From contig OW203723.1 of NCBI GenBank assembly GCA_934045075.1, forward strand, positions 18,584,035 through 18,648,034: 64,000 bases of DNA. Reading direction: 5' to 3'. Source of the DNA: Yponomeuta sedellus (Eukaryota > Arthropoda > Insecta > Lepidoptera > Yponomeutidae). Shown piece by piece: positions 53,743-64,000 of the stretch (positions are counted from its first letter, which is position 1; every line of letters begins with the position of its first letter). Position numbers and translations under genes: made by a program. The notes under the pieces were generated by a model. It was given only the letters and a program-made list of their open reading frames with translations, was not told the DNA's origin and made no database searches.

Positions 53743-54685
53743 CGAAATTTTCTGAGGCACAACACCTAATGACCAATGTACGACAGTGTGCCACGGCAGT
53801 TCTTGCGAGTAGCAAGAACTGTCACGAGTCCCTTCTATCCGCTGATAGTTCAATTCAAAGGCAATGGCTATTACTAATATTCAGCCACGAATATCATATT
53901 TTGACAATTTTTACAATGTCGTCCTCTTTAGTCCTAATTACAAACAGCCGCGGTTGATTTATGTCAATGAACGATACCCTTTTTCCTATATAAAGGGATC
54001 ATTATTAAATTTAAGTTAAAAAACATGTATACTTACATTATGAATATGTTAACTACATTAAGATAATTTTGTTATGTAAATCCAAATATTATTCTGATTT
54101 TCAGTAAAAACTTGTTATTGGCTTTAAATCTAATTCATCTTATTCTTTGTAAAAATGCCTCGTGTATAAGCTGTTGGTTTTCCATTAAACAATAAAACAA
54201 AACAAAATTACCCCAGAATTGTTCGAATACGTTCTCAAAAAGACTACCTCATTCAGCTAATATTATCAAGGAGCGACATAAATTTTATTGAGTCCTGTAT
54301 GAAACTAGCTATCACGAAACACAATGAAACGACTGCGATATTTCTAACGGCAGGGACTGCGATACAAGATACAACTTAACCAGCTTCCAAACAACTTGAT
54401 AGTTGTGTTTATTTAGTTGATTGATACTCGATATCTGATTCAAATGAGTAGAATAACCCTCATTTATTCACCGGACCTCTCTGAAACACCCTGTGAATAG
54501 AACTATATGAGTATACCTACAAACTTGTAAGTTTGCAAATATAACCATATACCTATATACTTGCAAGTTTATCGGTACTTAGTTCTTCACAAGATGTTTC
54601 AGAAAGTTCTGGTGAATCTTGGGAGGGCTAGTTTATCATTGCAAACCACTTTTATTACTAGGATAATGCCGAAATATCGAAATAA
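53743..54685. other. Unassigned DNA
   Basis: A 10-bp hairpin ('cagttcttgc'/'gcaagaactg') lies at 53801-53825. Otherwise nothing recognised. Confidence 0.4.
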
Positions 54686-55161
54686 ATATAGTCTGTTAGC
54701 TTTTAGAATATACCTCGGGCTCTAGAGTAGGCTTCGGTTTTTGCCAATTTTATCAATCGGTCAATTATAATCGAGTTCTGATTTCGAAATAAAGCGTCAT
54801 ATTAGTTCCGATATTTCTAGAATATATTTCTTCCTTCTTTATCTTTGCCTCATCCCATTATTTGGGAGCGGCTCTCCTCGTGGTTTTGCTCCAGGATTTT
54901 CTGTCCTGGGTTGTCCGCTCGCTCAACTGGGCTCGCTCCAAGTCCATTGCTACCGTGGCCCACCAGGTGGTTTGTGGACGTCCTCTACCTCTTTTGATGG
55001 CTGGGATCTGTAGGGCCCGTTTGACGACATGATTTTCCTCACGTCTCATCACATGTCCAGCATACAACACATCATACATGTACAACACATCATATTTCTA
55101 GAATATATCCGACTCTATCCGATAGTAGCCGAGGTATATTCTAAAAGCTAACAGACTATAT
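54686..55161. mobile_element. TIR element (group T10) carrying a LINE insertion
   Basis: TIRs of about 36 bp: 'atatagtctgttagctttta' at the left, 'taaaagctaacagactatat' at the right. Without the LINE insert the element would be about 195 bp. Confidence 0.85.
54828..55091 (-). mobile_element. 5'-truncated LINE with 17-bp target duplication
   Basis: Flanked by exact copies of 'atatttctagaatatat' (54811-54827, 55092-55108). Minus-strand ORF: YAGHVMRREENHVVKRAL, then RGRGRPQTTWWATV and QDRKSWSKTTRRA.P, the C-terminus of an RTE-clade-like reverse transcriptase (GHVxR...RGRPxxTW...DR..W...RADP). The last residues and the 3' UTR lead to an A-rich tail next to the left duplication. A clean, recent-looking retrotransposition product. 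Confidence 0.9.
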
Positions 55162-55314
55162 CAGCTAGTCATAAGATATCATTGGCGATACATCTGCATG
55201 AAAGTAAATATACTGGGTACAAATAATTTGATGAAAACACCGGGTGGTGGCATCATTACCTTCAATCGAATGAGAATAAGCTGGTCACTAAAAAGTGGCA
55301 CAGTGAAATATAAA

Positions 55315-55490
55315 AGAAATTGGTTTAATTACCGATACTAGTTTCAGGTTTTCAGTTATGTATATAAATCACACGTGTACCTATTAGTCTCTAGCTTATT
55401 GGTGGCTACAAGATATTAGATAATAAAGCTTCAACATTATAATGTTGTATTACACAGTGTTATTTAAGTAACTTAAAACCCTGTTTTATA
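55315..55490 (+). mobile_element. LINE 3' UTR
   Basis: 'gtttcaggttttcagttatg', 'acctattagtctctagctta', 'acacagtgttatttaagtaa': the uninterrupted form of the sequence split by SINE-D at 45076-45425. Confidence 0.7.
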
Positions 55491-55668
55491 AAGAATATTC
55501 TGATCTTATCAGAATCTGTATCTTAAAACCTGAAAACAGTTGTGGGGTATAGCGTATATAAGTAGCACACAACAAAGCTATACGAGCGAACGTACTATGT
55601 GTGAAAATTGGCTTAGTTTACCTATTTACTCATTACTTTATAATAAATAAGTTACGCTACCGTACTTC

Positions 55669-55805
55669 TGACAGTAAGGCCCGCCACTGCCTTACAATCC
55701 TCCACCAACCCGGACTTGGCCCCTGGTGTGGATTATAGTCTAACCTACCTGCGATTCAGGAAGAAACCCGTGCCCCAGCAGTGGGGACATACAAAGGGTT
55801 GATAT
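55669..55805 (+). mobile_element. 5S-SINE, 3' portion
   Basis: 'cttctgacagtaaggcccgc' to 'acatacaaagggttgatatc'. Continues with the same 'aacatagtatcaat' as the copy at 32487. Confidence 0.88.
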
Positions 55806-55813
55806 CAACATAG

Positions 55814-55859
55814 TATCAATATCAGCAAGTGTAGTCCACTACACTTGCTAATATTGATA
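55814..55859. repeat. 21-bp hairpin
   Basis: Arms 55814-55834 and 55839-55859 ('tatcaatatcagcaagtgta'), 1 mismatch, loop 'tcca'. Confidence 0.9.
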
Positions 55860-56540
55860 AAAGCATTAATAAAAGCCTCTTCATGAGGACCACGACGGCT
55901 CTCTCAAGAGCGTACCATCCAGGAAGAAAAGAAGAGTTTAGTAACCCAATTATACTGTTTGAGGCATTTCTTCCACACACGAGTTTGCCTCCTGGCAACC
56001 TGCAACTCTGTAAAATCTCAGGCGTCGTTCTTTCAACGGAATCGTTGAAACACAGCACAGCGAAAGACGCGCTGTGCAAGTGTATTACCTATCGACTAAT
56101 TGCCAGTTTGTTACGAACGACAATCGGTTTTCCGCCGAGCATACCTTCCGACTTCCGCTGCCGTTCAAAAACTCAATAAATAACATTGTTAAGGGGCACT
56201 GTGGCGCCGGCGGCGACTGATTCAATCAGATCTCGGGGCTGCTACTTGTTCACTCATTAACATTTGAACAAAAAACATTAATACTAACAAATGTTTATCT
56301 AAAACCAAAAAGTGCAAAGAATTTTCATGCTGAATCCATTGTTAAATAATCTAGGCGGTCGGTCTCCTAAATTAGGCAAAATCTTGTATCTCAGGAAAAG
56401 GTAAAATTAAACGTTAAAATAAACGTACATCATTATTATTAATTATTTATTCATAACAAAACATGACAAAACCAAAATAACACTATCTGCGAAACTACAA
56501 CTACTGTTACATACTTAGTCAATATATATTTGGTGGACGA
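55860..56540. other. Unassigned DNA
   Basis: Overlapping ORFs of 85-98 codons on both strands at 55822-56179 show no family motif. Confidence 0.35.
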
Positions 56541-56640
56541 CTGGCCCTCAAACCTAGACCAAACATTAATTAACCACACCAAGCAACAGGAGGTGCGGTC
56601 AGGCACTGAATGGGTGACCATGCGCACAATAATTTGTATC
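56541..56640 (+). mobile_element. Second, diverged 5S-like SINE head
   Basis: 'ccaagcaacaggaggtgcgg' and 'gaatgggtgaccatgcgc' resemble the 5S-derived head, but the sequence before them ('ctggccctcaaacctagacc') differs from the main family. May be a separate subfamily. Confidence 0.55.
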
Positions 56641-56650
56641 CGTAAATAAT

Positions 56651-56986
56651 GAAGCGCTCGCGTCCTAGTCGAACCGAGGGATTGGAATCAATCACTGAGT
56701 TAAGCAACAACAGGCGCGGTCAGGTGCAGGATGGATAACCGTCCCGTGACTACCGCTAGCGGCATTTTTCCGAGCGCTTCCGTGCTTCATAAGGCACGTT
56801 AACCCGTTGGTGCCGGCAGTCATTAAGCCGTGTCAGAGGCCTTATGGGCGACTTGATAACCTCTGACAGTCAATCCTCTACCAACCAGAACTTTGCCCCC
56901 GTCATGGAGTATGGCTTAACCTTCCAGCGATACAAGAGAGACCCATGCCCCAGCATTGGGGACATACAAACGGTTGACATCGAAGC
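56651..56986 (+). mobile_element. 5S-SINE, full length with deletions
   Basis: From 'gaagcgctcgcgtcctag' to 'acatacaaacggttgacatc', with two short internal deletions. Confidence 0.9.
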
Positions 56987-57051
56987 CTGTATAGACGAAG
57001 AGTCTCCATAGATTTAATATTCTTGTGTAAAGTTGTTTTAAGAAACTATCG

Positions 57052-57165
57052 ACTCAAGCCGCCTTTAAGGCCTCTGACTGCCACTTGACTGCCACTGACT
57101 GACACTTACATGACAGCCGGCACCAACGGCTTAACGTGCCGTGCGAAGCACGGAAGCGCTCCAAC
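57052..57165 (-). mobile_element. 5S-SINE internal fragment
   Basis: 'ttacatgacagccggcacc', 'aacggcttaacgtgccgtgc', 'cacggaagcgctc'. A small local duplication ('ctgccacttga') precedes it. Confidence 0.8.
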
Positions 57166-57607
57166 CAGGCTTAACCTCTTAAATCTAATAAAATTATCCA
57201 CTAGTTACTGAGTCGTGATGAAGTCATTGTAGTTTGTAAGGGCATCCGACTTTTGTTTGCGGTAGTAGGTGCCCGAAGCCCCTCAGCCCACCTCGCGAAA
57301 ATTACCCACGTACCTTTTAACCCTTACTCGCCAGAGATAAGTTTATTTTGAGCCGGCCCGAGTGCCATTCGTTTGAGTGCTTCTTTTGTGACGTCACTAC
57401 GCTGCTTCGCTCCCAATTAACTGGAAAAATTAAGTTAAATAAGCAACCATCGACTTTGCAGCGGCGGTTTGACGAAAGGCAATCGATGAGCCTCGGTTAA
57501 CTTCGTAAATTAAGGCCGGGGAATGTTTGAGCGCAGAATCAATACGATCGTACATGTTTTGTTTTCTTTTCAGGCCGTTCGGCCCTCCACTTTGAAGGAG
57601 TGTTTTT
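57166..57607. other. Unassigned, partly GC-rich DNA
   Basis: 57240-57420 is GC-rich, with 'cagagataag' (GATA) and 'tgtgacgtcac' (CRE-like) cores. Regulatory role possible; no ORF supported. Confidence 0.3.
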
Positions 57608-57670
57608 TTTACGTAGCCTGAACATGTCCCACTGCAGGGCACATGCCTTCTCTCAGAAATGAAATGAAGA
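57608..57670 (-). mobile_element. SINE-B 3' fragment
   Basis: 'acgtagcctgaacatgtccc', 'actgcagggcacatgccttc'. Confidence 0.65.
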
Positions 57671-58239
57671 GAAAGAAAGGATTTCAGATGAGTCCGACCA
57701 AGGAGTCAATAAGGCTTATGACTTGGAATTCTACGTAATAAGTCGAACGACAGCCAAAATCTGTATTCTGAACGCCATGCTAGATTTAATTCGAATGAGA
57801 AAATTAATGTCTAATGACTGTGTCGAGTTGTCTTAACATATTTTTATGCGACAAATCCTTCAAATTAAAATCCTTAAGCTTACGCTTTCAATTCGCATGG
57901 GCGAGAATGGGCCCCCAGGTTTTTCTCTGATTCGCTGAGCGTAGTCACAGGGAGAAGAGATGGAGCTCACGTCGTCGGTTGCTCGTTTCCAGAAAAAAAA
58001 TGAAATGTAAATGAATCTGCCGCCAGCCTTCTTGGTACTCTGCCGCCCGACAGCGATCTGGCTCAAATATTTTATCTAAATTAGATGTTTTAGGTTTAGT
58101 TCCATTTTTATCATTCATTATTATTATTTTATGAATAAAATTAACTTTGGGAAATAAAAATATAAGAAAATCTGTAATTATACTAGCTTTTACTTATTTT
58201 TGTAACTTAGATTTTTAACGATATATTATGTGATTTTTT
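57671..58239. other. Unassigned DNA
   Basis: Nothing recognised. Confidence 0.4.
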
Positions 58240-58555
58240 GATGTAGCCTAGAAATGTCCAACCTTCTCACCAGAAAGAGAGAGTATGGGCCAGTTTCTGA
58301 ATTGAGAATTTCATAAAGTAAATACTTAAGTAACGTTCTGTCACGCTCTTTTCTGAGATATTCGAAGAGACAACACTACAGTTAAATATTTACTTAGTGA
58401 AACTCTCAATTCAGAAACTGGCCCTACGGCCCTTTGAAACTGGCACCGCGGATTGGCAATTTCAATCGCTGAGGTAGTTCAACAGCTCAGGCACTCAGGT
58501 TTCCTAATGTTGTTTTCACCGTTAGCAAGTTATATTGCTACTACAAATTCGAACA
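58240..58555 (-). mobile_element. SINE-B interrupted by T5 MITE
   Basis: 'gtagcctagaaatgtccaac' and 'agaaagagagagtatggg' lie left of the MITE. 'cgcggattggcaatttcaat' and 'ttagcaagttatattgctac' lie right. Confidence 0.75.
58287..58424. mobile_element. T5 MITE, intact, 138 bp
   Basis: TIRs 'gggccagtttctgaattgag' and 'ctcaattcagaaactggccc' are perfect over 20 bp and continue with few mismatches. Interior 'taacgttctgtcacgctctt'. Reference copy for 26788, 31031 and 47371. Confidence 0.92.
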
Positions 58556-58904
58556 AAGTCACCCTTTACCTTTTTGTTGCAAATTTAAATTGTCCTTAAC
58601 GTAACTGATAACAATGCACATAATAGAGGCTGGTGTGCTGTCGACTGTACTCGTGTAATAGATAGTTCTAGTAAGCAACAAGAACTTATACGCTAAGCAA
58701 ACTCGGCTTACGGCCTCTAAGCGGGCCACGCCATAACTCACGCGGGCTCAGGTAAACTGCGCCTAAAACAATCAAACAGCCACTTTAGACGCCCGGTGTA
58801 CACAAGAAACGTTCAACTTAGCCACCTAGTAGGGAAGGTACCACCGTAGAACGTCTCAAACGAGTCTGAGAACACGCGTTCACGAAATATCTGAAAATAT
58901 ATTA

Positions 58905-59045
58905 TTATTACTCAAGCGCTGAGATATTTGAACAATGCAGACACTCATGTTTCTTTACGATGTTTTTCTTCACCGTTAATTATTGCCAATCCGTCTCTCT
59001 CTGATAGAAGCCCTGTGCCCTGCAGTAGGACTATTATGGGCTGTA
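58905..59045. mobile_element. SINE-B, inverted pieces
   Basis: 58908-58977 reads as reverse SINE-B ('caagcgctgagatatttgaa', 'gatgtttttcttcaccgtta'), then 58981-59045 as forward ('attgccaatccgtctctctc', 'gccctgtgccctgcagtagg'). Confidence 0.65.
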
Positions 59046-59304
59046 TAAAAAAATATGCACATATATTATTCAAACTTACCGAATTAACATTAGAGATTTT
59101 CAAAAGGAATGTTACCAAGTACTACCTTGATCTGCAGAATAGGCAGTAATTTATCACCAATTATTTTATTGGTTGTGTAGGTTTAGCATATTTTTTTATT
59201 ATTCAGACACACCTCCCCCCCCCTGTAGGTTTAAGTTAATATATCTCCCTATGTTTATGTAAGTTTATTATTGTACTCCACCTTCTTTTCCTGCACTACC
59301 CTTT
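59046..59304. other. Unassigned DNA
   Basis: Includes a C9 run at 59216-59224; otherwise nothing recognised. Confidence 0.4.
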
Positions 59305-59495
59305 GCCAGTCTTTTCAACACCAAAGGTTTGCTGAAAGAGAATGCTTCTTGCATTCTGTACTGTTATTTTATAAGACTCTTATGTAATCCTTGGTGTACA
59401 TGCAATAAAGAATATTCTATCTATCTATCTTGCATTAAGCACGCCCTTGTACATTTACTCATGTAATTAGTGCAATAAAGAATGAAAATAATAAT
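59305..59495 (+). mobile_element. LINE 3' end inserted into a related LINE 3' end
   Basis: 'ctgaaagagaatgcttcttg' is interrupted at 59358 by a second copy ending 'gcaataaagaatattc' plus (ATCT)n (to about 59439). The host copy resumes 'cttgcattaagcacgccctt', 'gtgcaataaagaatg'. The repeated 'cttgcatt' marks the target. Confidence 0.65.
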
Positions 59496-59605
59496 AATAA
59501 TTAATAAAAACACTAGTAGTTTTTAGTTAGTGGAATTCCGGATTCACTTAGGTACTTTATTATTTGTCGGAGACGAGCAACCGACGATGCGAGTCTTTTT
59601 ATTCA

Positions 59606-59650
59606 CTATGATTACGCTCAGCATATTAGAGTGTAACGTGGTCGGACTCA
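59606..59650. mobile_element. T8-related fragment
   Basis: 'ctatgattacgctcagcata', 'acgtggtcggactcaac'. Confidence 0.45.
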
Positions 59651-60727
59651 ACACTAAAATACGAATTTAATTAAAAAATACCACCCAGTACATACCCAAC
59701 ACAAAAAAATGCCTCGATCCCCCGCTGCACCACTAGGGAAATCCTTCACATCAGGTGTGACCTGGTGCGATAGTCGCCACGACTGCTCAGGTGACCGATT
59801 TCCCTAATGAAAACTCTTCCTCCAACATCGTTTCCACAGCCTTGGAACGGAGAAACCTCCAAACGAACCCTCTGTTGTATCTACCTATTTGTTTTGTGAC
59901 TTAGCGCACCAGGCGTTAGCGTTAACTAAATACGAGAGCGGCTTAAGTAAGATAAAGTTGGTGTGTGGTAGCGTAGGGCTAAAGTAATGCCAACATGTTT
60001 CTGTGTAAACTTACAGGTGGAACGCAAGATTGGTGGAACCGTGGAACGCCTTAGCCATGGCTCAACACCCGACCCATTTACCACATCTACGCTGTCAGTC
60101 TTACCGACCATAGGCATGACGAAAGATTTTTAAATCCTCTTCCATAATGTGAGGGCACATTATTTATTTACAAAAAAAACCTATATTTCAGTAATAAATT
60201 AAAGTTTAACGAATTATCGTATAAACTGCTGTCACCAAACTAAACCATTCTGACCACACCCAGACTGTGCGAAGTTTGTCTTTTTATTCCTGATAGGAGA
60301 CTGAAAATTGTTTAAAAATATTGTGAGTTTTAAATGGTTGAAGAAGAATGACTATAACTTTGACAAATCTGGTATTAAAACGAGTAGAGAATAAAATCTA
60401 GTTTCTCACAAAGATACAATTTGTAAATACTTCCAACTTTTACTTTATATTTTCACTATCGAAAATGAGACTTAATATTTCACCGAGTTAATAACAGGAG
60501 GAGTAGATTACCTCTCCAATTAATTAACGAGTATGTTTTTTTCTAATCCTGCTTATCTGAACAGTATGCGCATTCTTTTACAATAATTAAAACAATTAGA
60601 ATGATTACAATATACGAGCAAGGGAGAAGCAAACGACAAACACGGTGTTTAAAACTTTCTTTACAATTGAGTACTTCAACTTCAAGATTAAATGTACCGA
60701 TACATTCTGATAGGTTCGTGATCGTTG
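59651..60727. other. Unassigned DNA
   Basis: Nothing recognised in about 1.1 kb. Confidence 0.4.
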
Positions 60728-61091
60728 TGAAGCGGTCGTATCCTAGTCAAACCGAGTGTTGGAATCAATCACTTGGGTTAGGCAACAACAGGCGCGGTCT
60801 GGTGCTGGATGGGTGACCGTCCCGTGACTACCGCTAGTGGCATTTTTCCGAGCGCTTTCGTGCTTCACAAGGCAGGTTAAGCCGTTGATGCCGGCTGTCA
60901 TGTAATGACAGTCGTTAAGCCATGTCAGAGGCCTTATGAGCAGCTTCATAACTTCTGACAGAAAGACCCGCCACTGTCTTACTATGCTCCACCAACGCGA
61001 ACTTGGCCCCGTAGTGCAGTATGGTTTAACCTTTCTGCGATGGAAAAAGAGACCCGTGCCCCAGCAATGAGAACATACAAGGGAGGGTATC
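60728..61091 (+). mobile_element. 5S-SINE, full length
   Basis: From 'gaagcggtcgtatcctag' to 'acatacaagggagggtatcg'. The 5S-like core 'ggtgctggatgggtgaccg' is intact; the tail is diverged. Confidence 0.9.
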
Positions 61092-61189
61092 GATTCTGAT
61101 AGGAAAGCTTGTTTTTCAACGTTGAGACTAGAAATAGAAGTGTTACAAATACGAAGGTTTAGCAGAGAAGCTCTTATGTGTAGTTTTGC
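61092..61189. other. Unassigned DNA
   Basis: Nothing recognised. Confidence 0.4.
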
Positions 61190-61325
61190 ATAAACGGCCT
61201 TACTTTGTTCCTTAAAACACTCCGAAAATGTTTACTACTGTGGTCAAAATTTAACAAGGAAAAACGTAACCACATAAAATAAAACGCCTCTAGGAATGTT
61301 TTAATGGAATCGTGTTTTTATAAAT
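61190..61325. mobile_element. MITE (group T4)
   Basis: Left 'cataaacggccttactttgt', 'ccttaaaacactccg'; right 'ctctaggaatgttttaatgg', 'aatcgtgtttttata'. Confidence 0.5.
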
Positions 61326-62045
61326 AAGCCGTAAGACTTTAAGTACTTAGTAAACTTATGCTAATTGCCAATCATAAACACAAAGCTCACAAACATTTAC
61401 CAAAAGCAACAGACACCATTTGCAAAGATTCTCGACTTCTTTTTTTAAAAAACTTTATAAGTGCCTAGATAAGATTTTTAAGTGATAATAATATAAAAAA
61501 AAATTTCGTGTTGGCAACAGTTATAACATTTTTTTGTTTAGAACGATCTCTGTGCTCTCAAAAGAAGATAATATTGCTATTAATTAGAGCCCGTTAATTA
61601 ACTGATTCCTACTTTGTAACATAAATAATGATGTCGACTTTACTAACGAAGGCAGAGTCACTGTACGACTTTCTTTCGAAAACTTATACCAAAATTCTTT
61701 GAAGGCTGTCGCGACTCACAACGAAAACTCAAAACCTTTGTTAGGTACCAAATAATTCCAGTCATTTAAGCAAAAAGCAAAACACTTCTTAAAATATGCG
61801 ACGGCACTCAACTAATCCGCAGAATAAATTAATGGTACATTAAAAAAAGTGGAATCCCCCGCATTAATATGTTTAGAGAGACTCTGGGGAGCCGCAATTT
61901 ATTTAAGAATGTTATGTAAATTCTAACACGAGTCTTTGATCGTGCGCATCAAAGTCCAAGCAAAAAGAACTTTCCGCCGAACGACGAGCGGAGAAAAACC
62001 GGGAGGAGCTCAAGAAAAATAATGATTTAATCTTACTTTTCGCTG
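61326..62045. other. Unassigned DNA
   Basis: AT-rich; nothing recognised. Confidence 0.4.
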
Positions 62046-62100
62046 TCGCGCATATAAAAGCGGTTGAGGGCGGGCGCGGTCGCTCGGGGTGGCAGAATCG
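62046..62100 (+). promoter_or_regulatory. TATA-type promoter candidate
   Basis: 'catataaaagcggttgaggg' at 62051 is a good TATA box followed by a GC-rich stretch. No initiator or convincing downstream coding exon is visible, so transcription is unproven. Confidence 0.25.
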
Positions 62101-62206
62101 TTTTTAATCTTTGCTTTGTAAAGGTGATTATGAAGGATTATAGGTTTGGAAGTATGGCTGAAATTTCTTGGCCGAGGGCCCCGTATTTTTTGGGGGGTTG
62201 CGGTCG

Positions 62207-62223
62207 CCCCCCCCCCCCCCCCC
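62207..62223. repeat. C-run
   Basis: A run of about 17 C residues; length may be unreliable in assemblies. Confidence 0.9.
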
Positions 62224-62989
62224 TCGGTTCTGCTCAACTTTTCCGTATTCTAAACTCATCAAAGAGCAGCTTTATTTTGTTTTGTGCTGCGATCAACGGT
62301 CTTAGACGGTCGTTTTAATACTTCAGAATCATCATGATTAGCTTTTAGTAGGAAATGCAATGCAATTATTACGTATATGAACTTGGCTAAGTGGCAATTT
62401 GTTCAACACCTCTTAAGCCTCAAGGAAGCGAGTGATTTTGTCATCCTACGTGACCAGATCAGGTTTGTCGCCAGCACATCTTCAGAGACTTTAACCTACC
62501 TAGCTTACCAGCGGAAAATGGACCCAACCACTTCAGGATTGTGCACAAAATTGTGTGAATAGGTCTTGTAATAGTTACGTTGCTTTTGAATTTATATTTT
62601 AAAATCTCCTCCTACCAGACGGTGAGTGGCTCGGTGAAACGAAAACTTTTACAGTGAATACATAAATATTCTATAAAACACTCTTCCTATGTACTATGTA
62701 CATTAATAAACTTAGTTTTACAGGAAAAAAAGCCGCTACTTACGATCGCTACGCGGTTTCGTAGCACATTCGTAGTACTCTACATCGTAGCCGTTCAAAG
62801 TTATCGGAAAAATGCGCATCATCATTCCTACAGTGTCATACTTTTAACAACTTAAACAGTCATAGGACCCACGAACTAGGTTTTATATTGGCTTTTAGAT
62901 CCCTACAGATAGGCTTAGAGAAGTGTAAAAAATAACTTAGACAGCTACCAACTATGTAACAGTCCACTTAATTATGCCGCTTGATCTAA
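62224..62989. other. Unassigned DNA
   Basis: Nothing recognised. Confidence 0.4.
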
Positions 62990-63330
62990 GCGGGACGGGT
63001 GGCGGCGCGGTGTAGGGAGGGGCGTCTCATCTCAATCGCAAATCGGCCATCTTGCCCCCCAAGATCGGCGATCCCCGCGTCCGCGCACTCCCCCGCGTCC
63101 ATTATACTTTTTAAGCCCCAATCTCGTTCATTTAAACGGTTGGCTTTAGATGGCAATCGCATTTTTCCACTGCAGGTCACGTCTCAAGCCGGGAGACGAA
63201 CTCGAGGGCTTAAATCAACAAAAGAAAATAATAAGATTCGTTCAAATTAAAAGTGTAACGTCGCGGGTGAACCGGGCGGCCGCCGGCGCGGGTAATCCCC
63301 GCCCCGCTCTTCATTAGGCGGGCGGGCTCA
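62990..63330. promoter_or_regulatory. GC/CpG-rich island
   Basis: Two GC-rich cores (62990-63100 and 63255-63330, with 'gggcggccgccggcgcgg') separated by a less rich linker. Overlapping ORFs on both strands are typical of GC-rich noncoding DNA. Could be a promoter or conserved element. Confidence 0.3.
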
Positions 63331-63873
63331 GGGAACGCTTAAAAACCTCCGCTTGGAAATTTTTCTTTATTCATAACTGGGATTAAGACAAATGCAAATG
63401 AAGCAAGGCGACGGGTAGCTACTTAGCTGTGTCAACAGCGTCTCTTTCCCAATTCTTTGGGGAAGTCTTCTTTCCGCGCAATTTTTTCCGAAATGTTTGG
63501 CACACGTGTCACGGTTCACATTCTTTTCAATTAAAAATTCTGATGCTAAATAATGTAAGCAAATTGTATATTATAAGTGCGAATCTTTAATGCGATGGCT
63601 CAATGTTATTCAAAAAGAGAAGGGAGGTCTTTCTTATAATTTGTGTTCTATGTAATGTTCTATGGTTGTGCGATATAAGCTCACAATCATTAAGCAAAAA
63701 AAAAAGATTACTGGAATGTTTATACTTTTGTTACCAATTCACAATGGCAGTTGTAAATCGCCTACACTAACAGGTAAATTTATATTTCGCCGAGGTCACT
63801 CAAAGGAGTTAGGTTCTTCCTATTACCTTCTCACACCAACCCAAAGATTCGAGGTTCAAAGGTTTGAGTACTG
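63331..63873. other. Unassigned DNA
   Basis: Nothing recognised. Confidence 0.4.
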
Positions 63874-63928
63874 ATCGTGAACCGCGATGAGTATAGCCTC
63901 GTACTCCATACTCACCGCGATTCACGAT
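63874..63928. repeat. 21-bp palindrome
   Basis: Arms 63874-63894 and 63908-63928 ('atcgtgaaccgcgatgagta'), 2 mismatches, 13-nt loop. A further 'cgatgagtat' follows at 63925. Confidence 0.85.
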
Positions 63929-63956
63929 GAGTATACGAACCTATGCTTCGGGTAGG

Positions 63957-64000
63957 TTTTCAATTGTCCTTAGCACGGGTTAGTGCATTAAAAATAATAT
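63957..64000 (+). mobile_element. SINE-A 3' tail at window edge
   Basis: 'ttgtccttagcacgggttag' and 'tgcattaaaaa'. The body to its left is missing. Confidence 0.75.

Noticed and set aside
62010..62318. Overlapping ORFs around the C-run with glycine/proline-rich translation
   Set aside because: The translations are driven by the homopolymer run and GC-rich DNA and show no domain.
1..64000. CRISPR arrays, operons, rRNA genes
   Set aside because: No spaced direct-repeat array, no polycistronic coding and no complete rRNA were seen; the 5S-like sequences are SINE heads lacking the 5' half of 5S rRNA.

Overview
This window is eukaryotic nuclear DNA. It is AT-rich, carries almost no open coding sequence, and is filled with short nested transposable elements. 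The repeat types point to a moth or butterfly (Lepidoptera). They include tRNA-headed SINEs that end near a 'cagcagtggga' motif, LINE 3' ends that encode a C-terminal AYAQQW-like motif, Helitron-like elements ending in CTAGT, and many TIR elements carrying 'ccgagaccacgg...aacgtcggg'. This assignment rests on recognising repeats, not on a search. I see no bacterial features (operons, ribosome binding sites, CRISPR).

True genes are few. Two tRNA-Pro(UGG) genes lie at 46590-46661 (-) and 51292-51363 (+). One plausible protein-coding exon lies at 18873-18974 (-): 34 codons from an ATG to a CAG|GTTAGT splice donor, next to a GC-rich block (about 18980-19310) that looks like a promoter and 5' UTR. 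The rest of that gene would lie left of the exon or outside the window. Most of the longer ORFs are antisense shadows of LINEs or SINEs.

Mobile DNA by class. (1) A short SINE of about 340-390 bp has a head that resembles the 3' half of 5S rRNA; there are about 15 copies, and the best one (35431-35771) has an 11-bp target-site duplication. (2) Several tRNA-headed SINE groups, called SINE-A to SINE-E here; two of them share a body but have different heads. (3) A complete non-autonomous LTR retrotransposon (12908-14521) has apparently identical 264-bp LTRs and a tRNA-Lys primer-binding site inside a perfect palindrome. (4) Fragments of LINE reverse-transcriptase C-termini and LINE 3' tails. (5) Helitron-like pieces. 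(6) At least nine TIR/MITE groups, several nested inside each other.

Layout. 1-8400 is sparse, with one TIR element and a few SINE pieces. 8400-14521 holds a TIR element, 5S-SINEs and the LTR element. 15900-16900 holds LINE remnants. 18700-19300 is the exon and promoter candidate. 19400-24200 is a dense repeat cluster. 24200-35000 is mixed, with GC-rich islands at 27265-27470. 35160-48200 is the densest nested region. 48200-52100 is quieter and includes a tRNA-Pro gene. 52100-61100 has more 5S-SINEs and nested elements. 61100-64000 is mostly unique sequence with GC-rich blocks. Nothing suggests that these features work together as one pathway; the window reads as intergenic or intronic DNA shaped by retrotransposition.
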